A stretch of DNA of 53,537 nt. Source: Pelobacter sp. (lineage in GTDB: Bacteria; Desulfobacterota; Desulfuromonadia; Geobacterales; Pseudopelobacteraceae). This document shows, piece by piece, positions 1 to 6,914 of the stretch. The notes under the pieces were generated by a model. The model was not told the DNA's origin, ran no database searches, and worked only from the letters and a program-made list of their open reading frames with translations. The translations under genes were made by a program, and so were the position numbers. How positions within the stretch are numbered: position 1 is the stretch's first letter; each line of letters begins with the position of its first letter. The stretch lies in NCBI GenBank assembly GCA_030824515.1, contig JAVBXN010000005.1, positions 1 to 53,537 of the forward strand, read 5' to 3'.

Positions 1-62
1 TTACCACGTGTGGTCACATGGTAGAACGCTCCGGGGTATGTTATGCGCAACGGTCGTGCCAT
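1..62 (-). CDS. REP-associated tyrosine transposase (RAYT), N-terminus only
   Basis: The first 20 codons of a gene running off the left edge are visible. They read MARPLRI, then YPGAFYHVTTRG, the characteristic opening of Y1_Tnp/RAYT transposases (IS200/IS605-like HUH enzymes), which normally begin M-x-R-P-x-R-x-x-x-P-G-x-x-Y-H-V-x-x-R-G-N. Such single-domain enzymes nick single-stranded REP hairpins and are thought to spread them. The catalytic HUH motif and tyrosine lie outside the window, so intactness cannot be judged. A CCTGACCCC motif preceded by GTAG lies about 40 bases upstream of the start and matches the tetranucleotide-plus-core style of REP sequences. Family call is good; completeness is unknown. 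Confidence 0.75.
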   Translation of the reverse strand, partial: MARPLRITYPGAFYHVTTRG

Positions 63-101
63 TGAACTCTCATTCAAAACTTGGTTCAGATTTTATGAAA
101 T

Positions 102-116
102 ATGTAGCCCTGACCC
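102..116. repeat. REP-like GTAG-CCCTGACCCC motif upstream of the RAYT
   Basis: A GTAG tetranucleotide is followed directly by CCCTGACCCC. In RAYT systems the REP element carries a GTAG or GGAG tetranucleotide next to its hairpin, and CCTGACCCC-type strings recur beside RAYT genes in many proteobacteria. Only one copy was seen here, so its assignment as a REP rests on the neighbouring gene. Confidence 0.4.
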
Positions 117-119
117 CAG

Positions 120-646
120 CGTTCTTCTCTCTAGGACGTGGGCTCCCTTTCGGGCCGGGTAATGTTGCAACCCGTATCCGTCCCATTACAGGACGGCATT
201 CGCTTCTTCCTGCCTCTTACTCCCGCATTTCCAACAGCGTGCCTTGCGGTTTCGCCTGCCCCAAGTGCTGAAGGGGCGGAAATACGGGGTTTACACGTTC
301 CGCGTTTCTGACCATTGGTGGGTGACTTAGGTCTGTTCTATGCGCCGGCAGCCATGTTGTCCCCGCAGGGGAACCCGTTCATCCCCTGACCGGCTGCTTA
401 CCTTTTGGTTCCAAGCCTGTCAGCCTCATTTGGCTTGTGCGCCGTAACGACGTTTACGAACATTCACTTATGTTGACCTTATCACCCCGGCTCTAGCCCT
501 AACCCGGATTGAGGCTTCCAGGAGGGCGGTTGCCTCGCGGCTTTCCGCCCCTCCCGCCAACAGCAGCGGGATTCGGTACATTGTCGGGAGGGCTTCGTAC
601 CAGCATGGATGCACCATGACAGCACGCCTCCCTAGAGCACCCACAG
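120..646 (-). ncRNA. structured RNA resembling group II intron domains I-III (no reverse transcriptase)
   Basis: This gene-free stretch is GC-rich and full of local hairpins on the minus strand. Read on that strand it contains strings I associate with bacterial group II intron ribozymes, such as GGAACGTGTAAACCC, AAGTCACCCACC and GATGAACGGGTTC. Its first 140 or so bases (640 down to 500) have a diverged homologue at 53419-53537. In the two copies helices are preserved by compensatory changes: CATGG/CCATG here versus GGTAC/GTACC there, and GGGAGG/CCTCCC versus GTGG/CCAC. That supports a conserved RNA fold. No domain V hairpin and no reverse transcriptase were found, so at most a 5' half is present. 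The antisense strand holds an 87-codon open frame (8-271) that I regard as non-coding. The group II label is from memory of sequence patterns. Confidence 0.5.
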
Positions 647-700
647 GGGAATGCGGGGTCTGGTCGCAGACCTCACGGGATCTGGCCAGACTATCATTAA

Positions 701-785
701 CGCGACATCGTGTCGCGGAACGGTGTGGCGCTTGACCTGCCGGGCGGATTTATCGCCCGGTCATGGTCTGAGCGTCTGGTTAGGC
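701..785 (-). other. hairpin pair with attC-like organisation at the stop of the orphan gene
   Basis: On the minus strand the gene stop codon sits inside GCCTAAC (785-779), which fits the integron attC R'' core RYYYAAC. An imperfect hairpin follows at 774-729: an outer nine-pair stem with a single bulged base and an inner seven-pair stem (CCGGGCG/CGCCCGG). A second perfect seven-pair hairpin (CGCGACA/TGTCGCG) lies at 717-701. A bulged stem directly after the stop codon is how gene-cassette attC sites are laid out. The expected R' core GTTRRRY is not met: the candidate reads GTTCCGC. The structure could instead be a transcription terminator, although no T-tract follows. Confidence 0.35.
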
Positions 786-1829
786 AGTTCTAAATTTATT
801 TATCGACTCGCCATAATCTGCCATAAATAAATTTACTTTTTCGCAAACGCGCAATACTTGCCCTGTTGGTCTTTTTGCAACTTGTTTTGGGTCTGTATAT
901 TTATCCATTATCTGAAAGAATGTCTTTCTATCATCATCATTTAAAGTTTCTACATCTTTTAAATAGCCGTTTATACGCTCAGCATATCCTTGGTCCTTCT
1001 TGCTATGTTCATGCACTATTTGGAAAGGCAGAACCATTTCATATATTTTATGGATCTTACAAGCATTAGCTATATCGTTGAAATTTCGAATTGTTTCTTC
1101 AGCAACTGACACATCACCCAACAACCTCATGCCATAATGCTGGATTAGAGTTTGACAAATACCATTGCTTTGTAAGGTAACAGCTCGTAAGGAATTAATT
1201 ATAGAATCAACCCTATCATCTAAGTCTGCAGCAGCAAACACATCAATAATTTTCTCTAAAGTTAAAGAAAACTCTGGGCGGCCAACTATCCCAATATTGC
1301 CTTTAATTTGATCTAATGTTGCAACTATTGATTCTTTTTCTGCAGGTTTGAATCCAGTACGAGACCCATCTGAAATGCTCTCTGCAATATTTGTCAATCT
1401 TATAAAGGACAATTCTTCACTAACACTTCCCAGCTTGCGCTCAACGTCTGTAGTGATGTTTCGTTTTACTGAATCCTCAATAAGGTATTTTGTCCTTTCA
1501 CTATTCTGTATCATTTCAAGTATTTCATCTGCTAATCGACGTCGAATATCAGAAATACTCCTCAGCCCGAAAAATGCAATTATTGCAAATAGAACTGGAA
1601 TGGTAATAGCAATAAATGTCCATCTATCAGACTCTCTTTTCCTCGATTCTTGGTCTATACGCGATGACACCTGCTCGACAATTGATTTATACAATTCTGA
1701 ACCTTCTAATTGAACGGCTAATACTTTATCGGATTTGACAGGAGTATTTTGTGCAGCTGATTTGTTTTCTGAGATAGCTTCACCTAAAAGGAACAATAAT
1801 GACAGGGCACAAAAGAGCATTATTTTCAT
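780..1829 (-). CDS. hypothetical secreted or membrane-anchored protein, AT-rich
   Basis: I do not recognise this 349-residue protein. The first 20 or so residues are a hydrophobic signal-like segment (IMLFCALSLLFLLG). A second hydrophobic stretch near residues 70-88 (FIAITIPVLFAIIAFFGL) is a likely transmembrane helix, followed by a charged, coiled-coil-prone region (RRRLADEILEMIQNSERTKY). The remaining 200 residues look helical and presumably lie in the cytoplasm. The start at 1829 is preceded by AAGGAG at good spacing. The DNA is clearly richer in A+T than the genes to its right, which suggests acquisition by transfer. An attC-like hairpin sits at its stop codon and GTTAG-type motifs lie upstream, so it may be a mobile gene cassette. 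Confidence 0.6.
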   Translation of the reverse strand: MKIMLFCALSLLFLLGEAISENKSAAQNTPVKSDKVLAVQLEGSELYKSIVEQVSSRIDQESRKRESDRWTFIAITIPVLFAIIAFFGLRSISDIRRRLADEILEMIQNSERTKYLIEDSVKRNITTDVERKLGSVSEELSFIRLTNIAESISDGSRTGFKPAEKESIVATLDQIKGNIGIVGRPEFSLTLEKIIDVFAAADLDDRVDSIINSLRAVTLQSNGICQTLIQHYGMRLLGDVSVAEETIRNFNDIANACKIHKIYEMVLPFQIVHEHSKKDQGYAERINGYLKDVETLNDDDRKTFFQIMDKYTDPKQVAKRPTGQVLRVCEKVNLFMADYGESINKFRTA

Positions 1830-1877
1830 CCGTTTCTCCTTTTTTGACTAACATCTTATTATGCCGTTAGAAACTGT

Positions 1878-1967
1878 CATCTACCTGTATATGCTTTCAT
1901 CTACAGGTAGATACTTGCATATACGGATAGATGCCTTTCAAGCATCTACGGATAGATGCTTTTTCAA
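1878..1967. repeat. four tandem imperfect palindromes (CATCTAC-N1-2-GTAGATG type)
   Basis: Four copies of a 15-16 bp inverted repeat follow one another at 1878, 1898, 1918 and 1943. The half-sites are CATCTAC or CATATAC and variants of GTAGATG, GTATATG or GATAGATG. Spacing is 20, 20 and 25 bases. The last two copies also agree in the bases between them. The array fills much of the 266-base gap between the orphan gene and the DUF2059-like gene. It could be a multi-site operator for the gene starting at 1829 or a hairpin repeat; the sequence alone does not decide. Confidence 0.65.
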
Positions 1968-2095
1968 TTTTTCTCGCTTATCTAATTCTTCTATCTATTC
2001 CAGAGATCGCCACCGACTGCGAGCGGCACAAGACCGCCAACCCTACATAATTTACTTGATAAAATTCAGAGTGTTATTCCACTTCTTTTCAACTT

Positions 2096-2980
2096 TTACT
2101 TCCCATCATCCACCCCTCCTGCCACACCTTCCCCATCCTCCACGCAAGCCTCATCTTCATCATCCAGCATCTGCATCTTGAGCTCCTCGATCAGATCCTT
2201 CTTGCTCTCCAGGATCAAAGCCTCAAGTATCTGCCCGTAGCCATCCCCGACGACCTTTGTGTAGCGTTTGCCGGCTTCCGACTCCAGGAAAGCGATGTAG
2301 GCCGAGAGATCGTCATCGGTAACTCCACGGTAGACGTACAGATCGCTGGCAACCAACTGTTGCAGGAACTGCTTTTCCATGGGAACCCAGGCCTCTTTTA
2401 CCTTTGCATGTATAAGTTCGCCGATCTCCGGGTCGGACGCGCCGCCGTTTATGGCCGACGCCACACTTGACGCGGTCACTTCGAAGACCCTGGCAACCAT
2501 CTCCAGCTGGCCGCTTACCTGGACCAGCTTGCGGATCGACACGATCCTTTCGGGACTGGGGGGAGTATTCCTGATCTCAGCCAGATACTTCAGCATCCCG
2601 GCCTGCAATTCGAGACCCTTTTCCGCACCCTCGGCAGCCGTCATCTTCTGCCCGACCGGCGACTCAAGCCAGACCAGTACCTTTGAAAGCATCTCTGCAT
2701 CGCAATTGGCGGCCATATACCGGATCAGGCGCATCCTGGCCGCCTCCGGGTCGAACGCCGACAAGGCGGCATCCTCGGCAGATGGTTTCTCATCGGGAAG
2801 CCGTGTGGCTGCCAAAAGATCGCTTTGAGTTCTCAGCGTATCAGGGAGCGCTGCCAGCGAATGTTCGATTCCGGAGAGTTTCACCACATCGGCTGCCAGA
2901 GTATCAACCGGCGGCTCGGCAGCCTGTGCGGCAGAGGTGAATACAAACAACGCTACTGCAGCAATGGCCAGCATTTTCAT
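2096..2980 (-). CDS. DUF2059-like exported protein
   Basis: The 294-residue product starts with a signal peptide (AIAAVALFVFTSAAQA) that cleaves after about residue 20, so it is probably periplasmic. The mature part is helical and carries two segments of the DUF2059 kind: WLESPVGQKM near residue 105 and FLESEAGKRY near residue 230. These match the F-x-x-(S/T)-x-x-G-x-K/R signature of that family, whose biochemical role is unknown. The C-terminal 15 residues are acidic and glycine-rich. AAAGGAG stands 10 bases before the start. The gene lies just downstream of the lipoprotein gene on the same strand (47-base gap) and may be co-transcribed with it. Confidence 0.65.
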   Translation of the reverse strand: MKMLAIAAVALFVFTSAAQAAEPPVDTLAADVVKLSGIEHSLAALPDTLRTQSDLLAATRLPDEKPSAEDAALSAFDPEAARMRLIRYMAANCDAEMLSKVLVWLESPVGQKMTAAEGAEKGLELQAGMLKYLAEIRNTPPSPERIVSIRKLVQVSGQLEMVARVFEVTASSVASAINGGASDPEIGELIHAKVKEAWVPMEKQFLQQLVASDLYVYRGVTDDDLSAYIAFLESEAGKRYTKVVGDGYGQILEALILESKKDLIEELKMQMLDDEDEACVEDGEGVAGGVDDGK

Positions 2981-3027
2981 AAATTCGTATCTCCTTTAAT
3001 GCAGTATTTCTTACGACAAACCCCGCA

Positions 3028-4506
3028 TCACTGCACGGGAAGCGTAACCGTTTTATTGAATCGATTCCCGTCGGCATCCATAACATCAAAGGCGATGGTT
3101 ACTTCGCTTGGAGCTCCGGTGCGATTGTCGGGCAGGTAAATGAAGTAATCGATCGGGAGCTTGAAAACCACCACACCGTCCGCTCCACCCGAGTTGGCGG
3201 CATATGCAATTGTCCCGTCGAAAGATCCAATAGTCATAGTATTGTTTGAAAATGGCGTCACTACTGTGCCGTCTTTTGTGGAGATGACCCGGTATGTGCC
3301 GAACACTTTTTCCGGAAACTCGACATACACCTGGGCAGGCGTAGAGGTTGCCGTGGCGCCGCTGGTTCCGTTGAAATTGTCAGCCTTGAGGATTGTAGCC
3401 GGGCCAAGTCCTGTCAATGAATCGTCCGTCACATAAACAGGATTGACAAAGAAGGGGGATGACGTCGAAAAGTTGTAGGACCGAGTCTGCCCATTCAAGG
3501 TTGTAACCACAGGTATGATGAAAGTGTACGTTTGGTTTTTTATGTAAGGCGAAGAGTTGGCAATCGTCAGTATGGTGCCGCTTTGATCGAGACTTCCGGT
3601 AAGGGTGGTAACCGTGACAACCTTCCCGTAATCAGGGTCGGATAGCGGAACAAGATCGTTCAAATAGGTTGCGCTTACGCTGCCGGTGAGCACAACGGGA
3701 TAATTGAAAACGATCCTGATGATGCTATCAGACTTTATATAAGTTTGACTAAGTGAATTTGTTGTACTTGTTGTAATGTTACCAGTGAGATTGGAGCCGA
3801 TGATCTGAATGGCACCACCACTCATTGCCTTTGTAACAGCGATTGAAATTGTTCTCGCGCTGTTTTGAGGCTGATAGCTGGAAGACGAGCTTGCCGAATA
3901 GAGTATATTTCCAGACGCATCGTATTTTGGTGCGGTCACAATATGATAGAACGCTTCCTGGTTCAGGCCGGTCAGAACGGCAGAACCGTTCGCATCGGTA
4001 ACGGCTGTAATCGCACTACCGTAGCCATACTGATTGGAGGCCGAAACGACAATACCCTGAACAGGAATTCCATGGTCAGAAACGATGACCGTCACATCGC
4101 ATGGCTTGCCGAGCGTAATATTGCCGAGCGGTACGCTTACCGGCATATTATCCGACGTAGCCTGCACCTGCACCGCGCTGTATGTGACGGCATAGCCCGG
4201 CGCGGAAATTGTCAATTCGTATCCTGTATAGGAGGCAGTGGGGACAATGCCGAAGAAGGTAAAAGTACCCGCCAGATCAGGATCGCTCGAATTACTCGTG
4301 GTCACAGTCAGCTTTGTGCCGTTGCACAGAAGAGTCACCACCGCTCCTCCTACCGGCAAAAGGGTTGAACTGTCGATCACCCTGCCGGTGACGATGGCGT
4401 TCGGCTCAGCGTTTTCTCGTATGACAGTCTGATCACCGTCGCCGCATCCCCCACATGTGAAAACCAGAACAGCCAGCAATATCAGCCTGATTGCATTAAG
4501 AAACAT
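3028..4506 (-). CDS. lipoprotein with carboxypeptidase-regulatory-like and Ig-like domains
   Basis: The 492-residue product begins with a lipoprotein signal (LILLAVLVFTCGGCGDGD), with Cys near residue 18 as the likely acylation site, so it is probably anchored to a membrane facing outward. Residues about 35-120 (VTGRVIDSSTLLPVGGAVVT) match the carboxypeptidase regulatory-like beta-sandwich. A second such unit (PVQGIVVSASNQYG) follows. The C-terminal half looks like Ig-like strands (IIRIVFNYPVVLTG; VYVEFPEKVF). I chose the start at 4506 because GGAGAGGAC precedes it and the signal peptide begins there; 32 extra in-frame codons upstream look non-native. It diverges from the cassette beginning near 5246 and shares a long regulatory gap with it. 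Substrate unknown. Confidence 0.6.
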   Translation of the reverse strand: MFLNAIRLILLAVLVFTCGGCGDGDQTVIRENAEPNAIVTGRVIDSSTLLPVGGAVVTLLCNGTKLTVTTSNSSDPDLAGTFTFFGIVPTASYTGYELTISAPGYAVTYSAVQVQATSDNMPVSVPLGNITLGKPCDVTVIVSDHGIPVQGIVVSASNQYGYGSAITAVTDANGSAVLTGLNQEAFYHIVTAPKYDASGNILYSASSSSSYQPQNSARTISIAVTKAMSGGAIQIIGSNLTGNITTSTTNSLSQTYIKSDSIIRIVFNYPVVLTGSVSATYLNDLVPLSDPDYGKVVTVTTLTGSLDQSGTILTIANSSPYIKNQTYTFIIPVVTTLNGQTRSYNFSTSSPFFVNPVYVTDDSLTGLGPATILKADNFNGTSGATATSTPAQVYVEFPEKVFGTYRVISTKDGTVVTPFSNNTMTIGSFDGTIAYAANSGGADGVVVFKLPIDYFIYLPDNRTGAPSEVTIAFDVMDADGNRFNKTVTLPVQ

Positions 4507-5245
4507 CGTCCTCTCCTTTGTTTTGCAGAGTTGCCTGACCAGATTAAAAGATAAAAATGCTCTCACCCTACTCCACCGGCATGCGGCTGTCAAAGAAAAC
4601 ACCGGGCAATTTGCAACACAAAATGATCTGCCCGTTTAAATGAAATCCAACCACTTAAGCAATTAAAGTACCAACATCTTTTACAACAATAATTACGGGA
4701 GCTTAGAAAGATTTATGCTCTCAACAGCATCGGAAAACGCACAAATCCGGATGAAAAAAGTGTAAAGATTCTTTCCAATCTTCTGTAACCACTTGATTTA
4801 CAAGGATTATTAAAATTGAAAAGAAACTTTACACTCACGCGTAACACACCGGTATTACAGGATATTTTTAAGTGTAAAAAAACCTTCACCCACTTGATGC
4901 AGTTACTTTAATCATAAACTACAGTCAACCGCCGAGAAAAACGGATGCACGCCGATAAAACCAGGACTTGTATCAAAAGGACTTCAAATCCCTCATTTTC
5001 AAAAGCGCAGGCTGTTTCTCATGTGACGGCAGATTCCGCTTTGTTGATCGCCGTACTGACTCATTTATGATCACAACAATCAGCCGCATGCATCACAATC
5101 AAAGCATACCAGCCATTAGTTACTGATATTACTGGTGGTTTTATGTCGCCGTGTTTTGGCTTGCGTTGTGCACGCCTGGATTTGCAGTTTTTCTACTCTG
5201 CGGAAACCGCCGCGTGAATCTGTTCCGCGGATGAGGAGTATACCC
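4507..5245. promoter_or_regulatory. divergent intergenic region with three GTGTAAA-N2-TTCTT-like sites
   Basis: This 739-base gap separates the lipoprotein gene (leftward) from the three-gene cassette (rightward). It holds three related sites: GTGTAAAGATTCTT at 4760-4773, the same motif inverted (GTGTAAAGTTTCTT on the minus strand) at 4821-4834, and a weaker copy (GTGTAAAAAAACCTT) at 4872-4886. They are about 61 and 51 bases apart. Such spacing suits a repeated regulator-binding site; the regulator is unknown. A copy of a dispersed repeat lies at 4922-4960. Confidence 0.4.
4922..4960 (+). repeat. dispersed intergenic repeat, copy A (CAACCGCCGA...GCACGCCGATAAAA)
   Basis: The segment matches copies at 14949-14985 and, inverted, 15124-15165. 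The shared core is CAGTTAACCGCCGA, followed by a variable A-rich part, then GGATGCACGCCGA. I know similar short repeats from Geobacter intergenic regions but cannot assign a named family. Confidence 0.6.
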
Positions 5246-6232
5246 ATGATTGGCGCCGGATTGAACCTGCTTGCCCTGCTGCCCTGCCCGGTCAAAGTGC
5301 CGATTGAACAGGCCTTTGAAGATTATCTGGCCACATTGCCGGCCGGTCGCTCGGCAGCCTTGCGTTGCCGCCTGGAGGGGAACGCCAATATCGAGTCTGA
5401 ATATTACGACACGGTGGAGCGGATCACCGATCTGGCCGATCTGCCGGATATCATCATCTCCCCCGGTTTCAACAGCCTCTTTGAACCGCCCTTTGTGGAG
5501 CGGTTCATCAAACCCGGGCACTTCGTCAGCGTCAACGATTATGCCGGTGACCGCCATCTGGCGGCGCTGGGGGTCTGCGATCCCGGCAATAATTACACCA
5601 TGCTGGCAATGAACCTGCTGGTGCCGGTGGTAGATCACCGCCGGCTGGGGGATCGGCCCGTGCCACACAGTTGGGCTGATCTGCTGAAACCCGAATATGA
5701 AAACAGTATCGCCATTCGCGGCCATAAGGACGGCACCTTCTGCGAAACCCTGCTGATGACCATCTACAAGGATAGCGGTGTGGAAGGGTTGCGATGCATG
5801 GGCAAAAATGTGCGCCATGGCTGGCACCCCTCCCAGATGGTCAAGGCTGCGCTGGGGAGCAGCACCGATGCTCCGGCCATCAGCGTCATGCCGCTCTTTT
5901 TTGCACAAAACCTGGTTGGCAGGGAGCAGTTCAGCATCATCTGGCCCGATGACGGCGCCCTGATCAGTCCGGTTACCATGCTGGTCAAGACCGAAAAACG
6001 GGCTGCGCTGGATGACCTGCTGGCCTTTTGGGCCGGCCCCCGGGTGGCTGGAATCTTTGCCGGCGCCTTCTTTCCGGCGGTCCATCCACTGGTGGATAAC
6101 CAACTGTCCGAGGATGCGACTTTTAAATGGATCGGCTGGGACTACATTATCCGGCAGGATATCAAGCAGCTGATCAACGACGTTAACACGGCCTTTCGTC
6201 AGGGTCGGGGAGAAAAAGTCCGATGCGACTGA
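5246..6232 (+). CDS. solute-binding-like protein without signal peptide (ABC cassette component)
   Basis: The 328-residue product resembles the iron(III)/thiamine-type extracellular solute-binding fold: DIIISPGFNSLF near residue 65, a middle PHSWADLLKPEY segment typical of the hinge region, and a C-terminal helical part. No signal peptide is visible: the protein opens MIGAGLNLLALLPCPVKVP and runs straight into a folded domain, so it is probably cytoplasmic. The start is set by AGGAG seven bases upstream; 5231 is an alternative ATG. Its stop overlaps the next gene by 10 bases, so translation is probably coupled. No permease gene is nearby. It may sense or buffer a ligand for the partner GTPase and ATPase rather than work in ordinary import. 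Confidence 0.55.
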   Translation: MIGAGLNLLALLPCPVKVPIEQAFEDYLATLPAGRSAALRCRLEGNANIESEYYDTVERITDLADLPDIIISPGFNSLFEPPFVERFIKPGHFVSVNDYAGDRHLAALGVCDPGNNYTMLAMNLLVPVVDHRRLGDRPVPHSWADLLKPEYENSIAIRGHKDGTFCETLLMTIYKDSGVEGLRCMGKNVRHGWHPSQMVKAALGSSTDAPAISVMPLFFAQNLVGREQFSIIWPDDGALISPVTMLVKTEKRAALDDLLAFWAGPRVAGIFAGAFFPAVHPLVDNQLSEDATFKWIGWDYIIRQDIKQLINDVNTAFRQGRGEKVRCD

Positions 6233-6909
6233 TAACCGTGGCAGGTCCGCCTTCCTCCGGCAAAACCGCCATCATCTGCAAGGCTGCCGAGGCACTGCAG
6301 GCCGACGGCGTTTCGGTCGGCGTGATCAAGTTCGATTGCCTCTCCTCCGGAGACCAGGCGACTTACGAACGCCGGGGCATACCGGCCCGTACCGGCCTGT
6401 CCGGCAATCTTTGCCCGGATCATTTTTACGTCAGCAACATTGAAGAATGCCTCGATTGGGGCCTTAAGAGCGGCTTTGATCTGCTGATCAGCGAGAGCGC
6501 CGGTCTTTGCAACCGTTGTGCGCCACATATCAAGGATGTCTGCGCGGTCTGCGTGATCGATAACCTGAGCGGCGTGGAAACACCACGCAAGATCGGGCCG
6601 ATGCTGAAGATGGCCGACATCGTGGTGATCACCAAGGGCGACATCGTTTCCCAGGCGGAACGGGAGGTCTTTGTGCACCGCATCCGCCTGGTCAACAGCA
6701 GCGCTGTTATCATCCATGTCAACGGCCTGACCGGCCAGGGTGGCCATGAACTGGGACGGCTGCTGCGGGACGCCGCCAACGTTGAGTCATTGCAGGGCAA
6801 ACTGCTGCGCTTTTCCATGCCGGCCGCGCTCTGCTCCTACTGCCTGGGACAGCGCCGGATCGGTGCGGACTTCCAGATGGGTAACGTCAAGAAGATGGAG
6901 TTGGGGTAG
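6223..6909 (+). CDS. HypB/UreG/CobW-type GTPase with cysteine pairs
   Basis: The 228-residue product has a P-loop GPPSSGKT at residues 8-15, an ESAG segment at 91-94 where HypB/UreG proteins carry their G3-like motif, and TKGD at 137-140 as the guanine-specifying G4 motif. Cysteines cluster at 96 and 99 (CNRC), 107 and 110 (CAVC), and 204 and 207 (CSYC), plausible metal or iron-sulphur ligands. This is the family that drives nickel or cobalt insertion and cofactor maturation. It overlaps the preceding gene by 10 bases and ends five bases before the ABC ATPase, so the three are almost certainly one operon. The exact client is not visible; a role in metallocentre assembly is an inference. Confidence 0.65.
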   Translation: MRLITVAGPPSSGKTAIICKAAEALQADGVSVGVIKFDCLSSGDQATYERRGIPARTGLSGNLCPDHFYVSNIEECLDWGLKSGFDLLISESAGLCNRCAPHIKDVCAVCVIDNLSGVETPRKIGPMLKMADIVVITKGDIVSQAEREVFVHRIRLVNSSAVIIHVNGLTGQGGHELGRLLRDAANVESLQGKLLRFSMPAALCSYCLGQRRIGADFQMGNVKKMELG

Positions 6910-6914
6910 CAACC

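Noticed and set aside
8..271. Open frame of 87 codons on the plus strand
   Set aside because: It lies antisense to the RAYT start and the structured RNA, has no ribosome site, and its codons mirror the RNA helices.
5141..6103. Long open frame of 320 codons opposite the solute-binding-like gene
   Set aside because: It is a high-GC antisense shadow with histidine/glutamine-rich low-complexity sequence and no recognisable motif; the plus-strand gene is clearly real.
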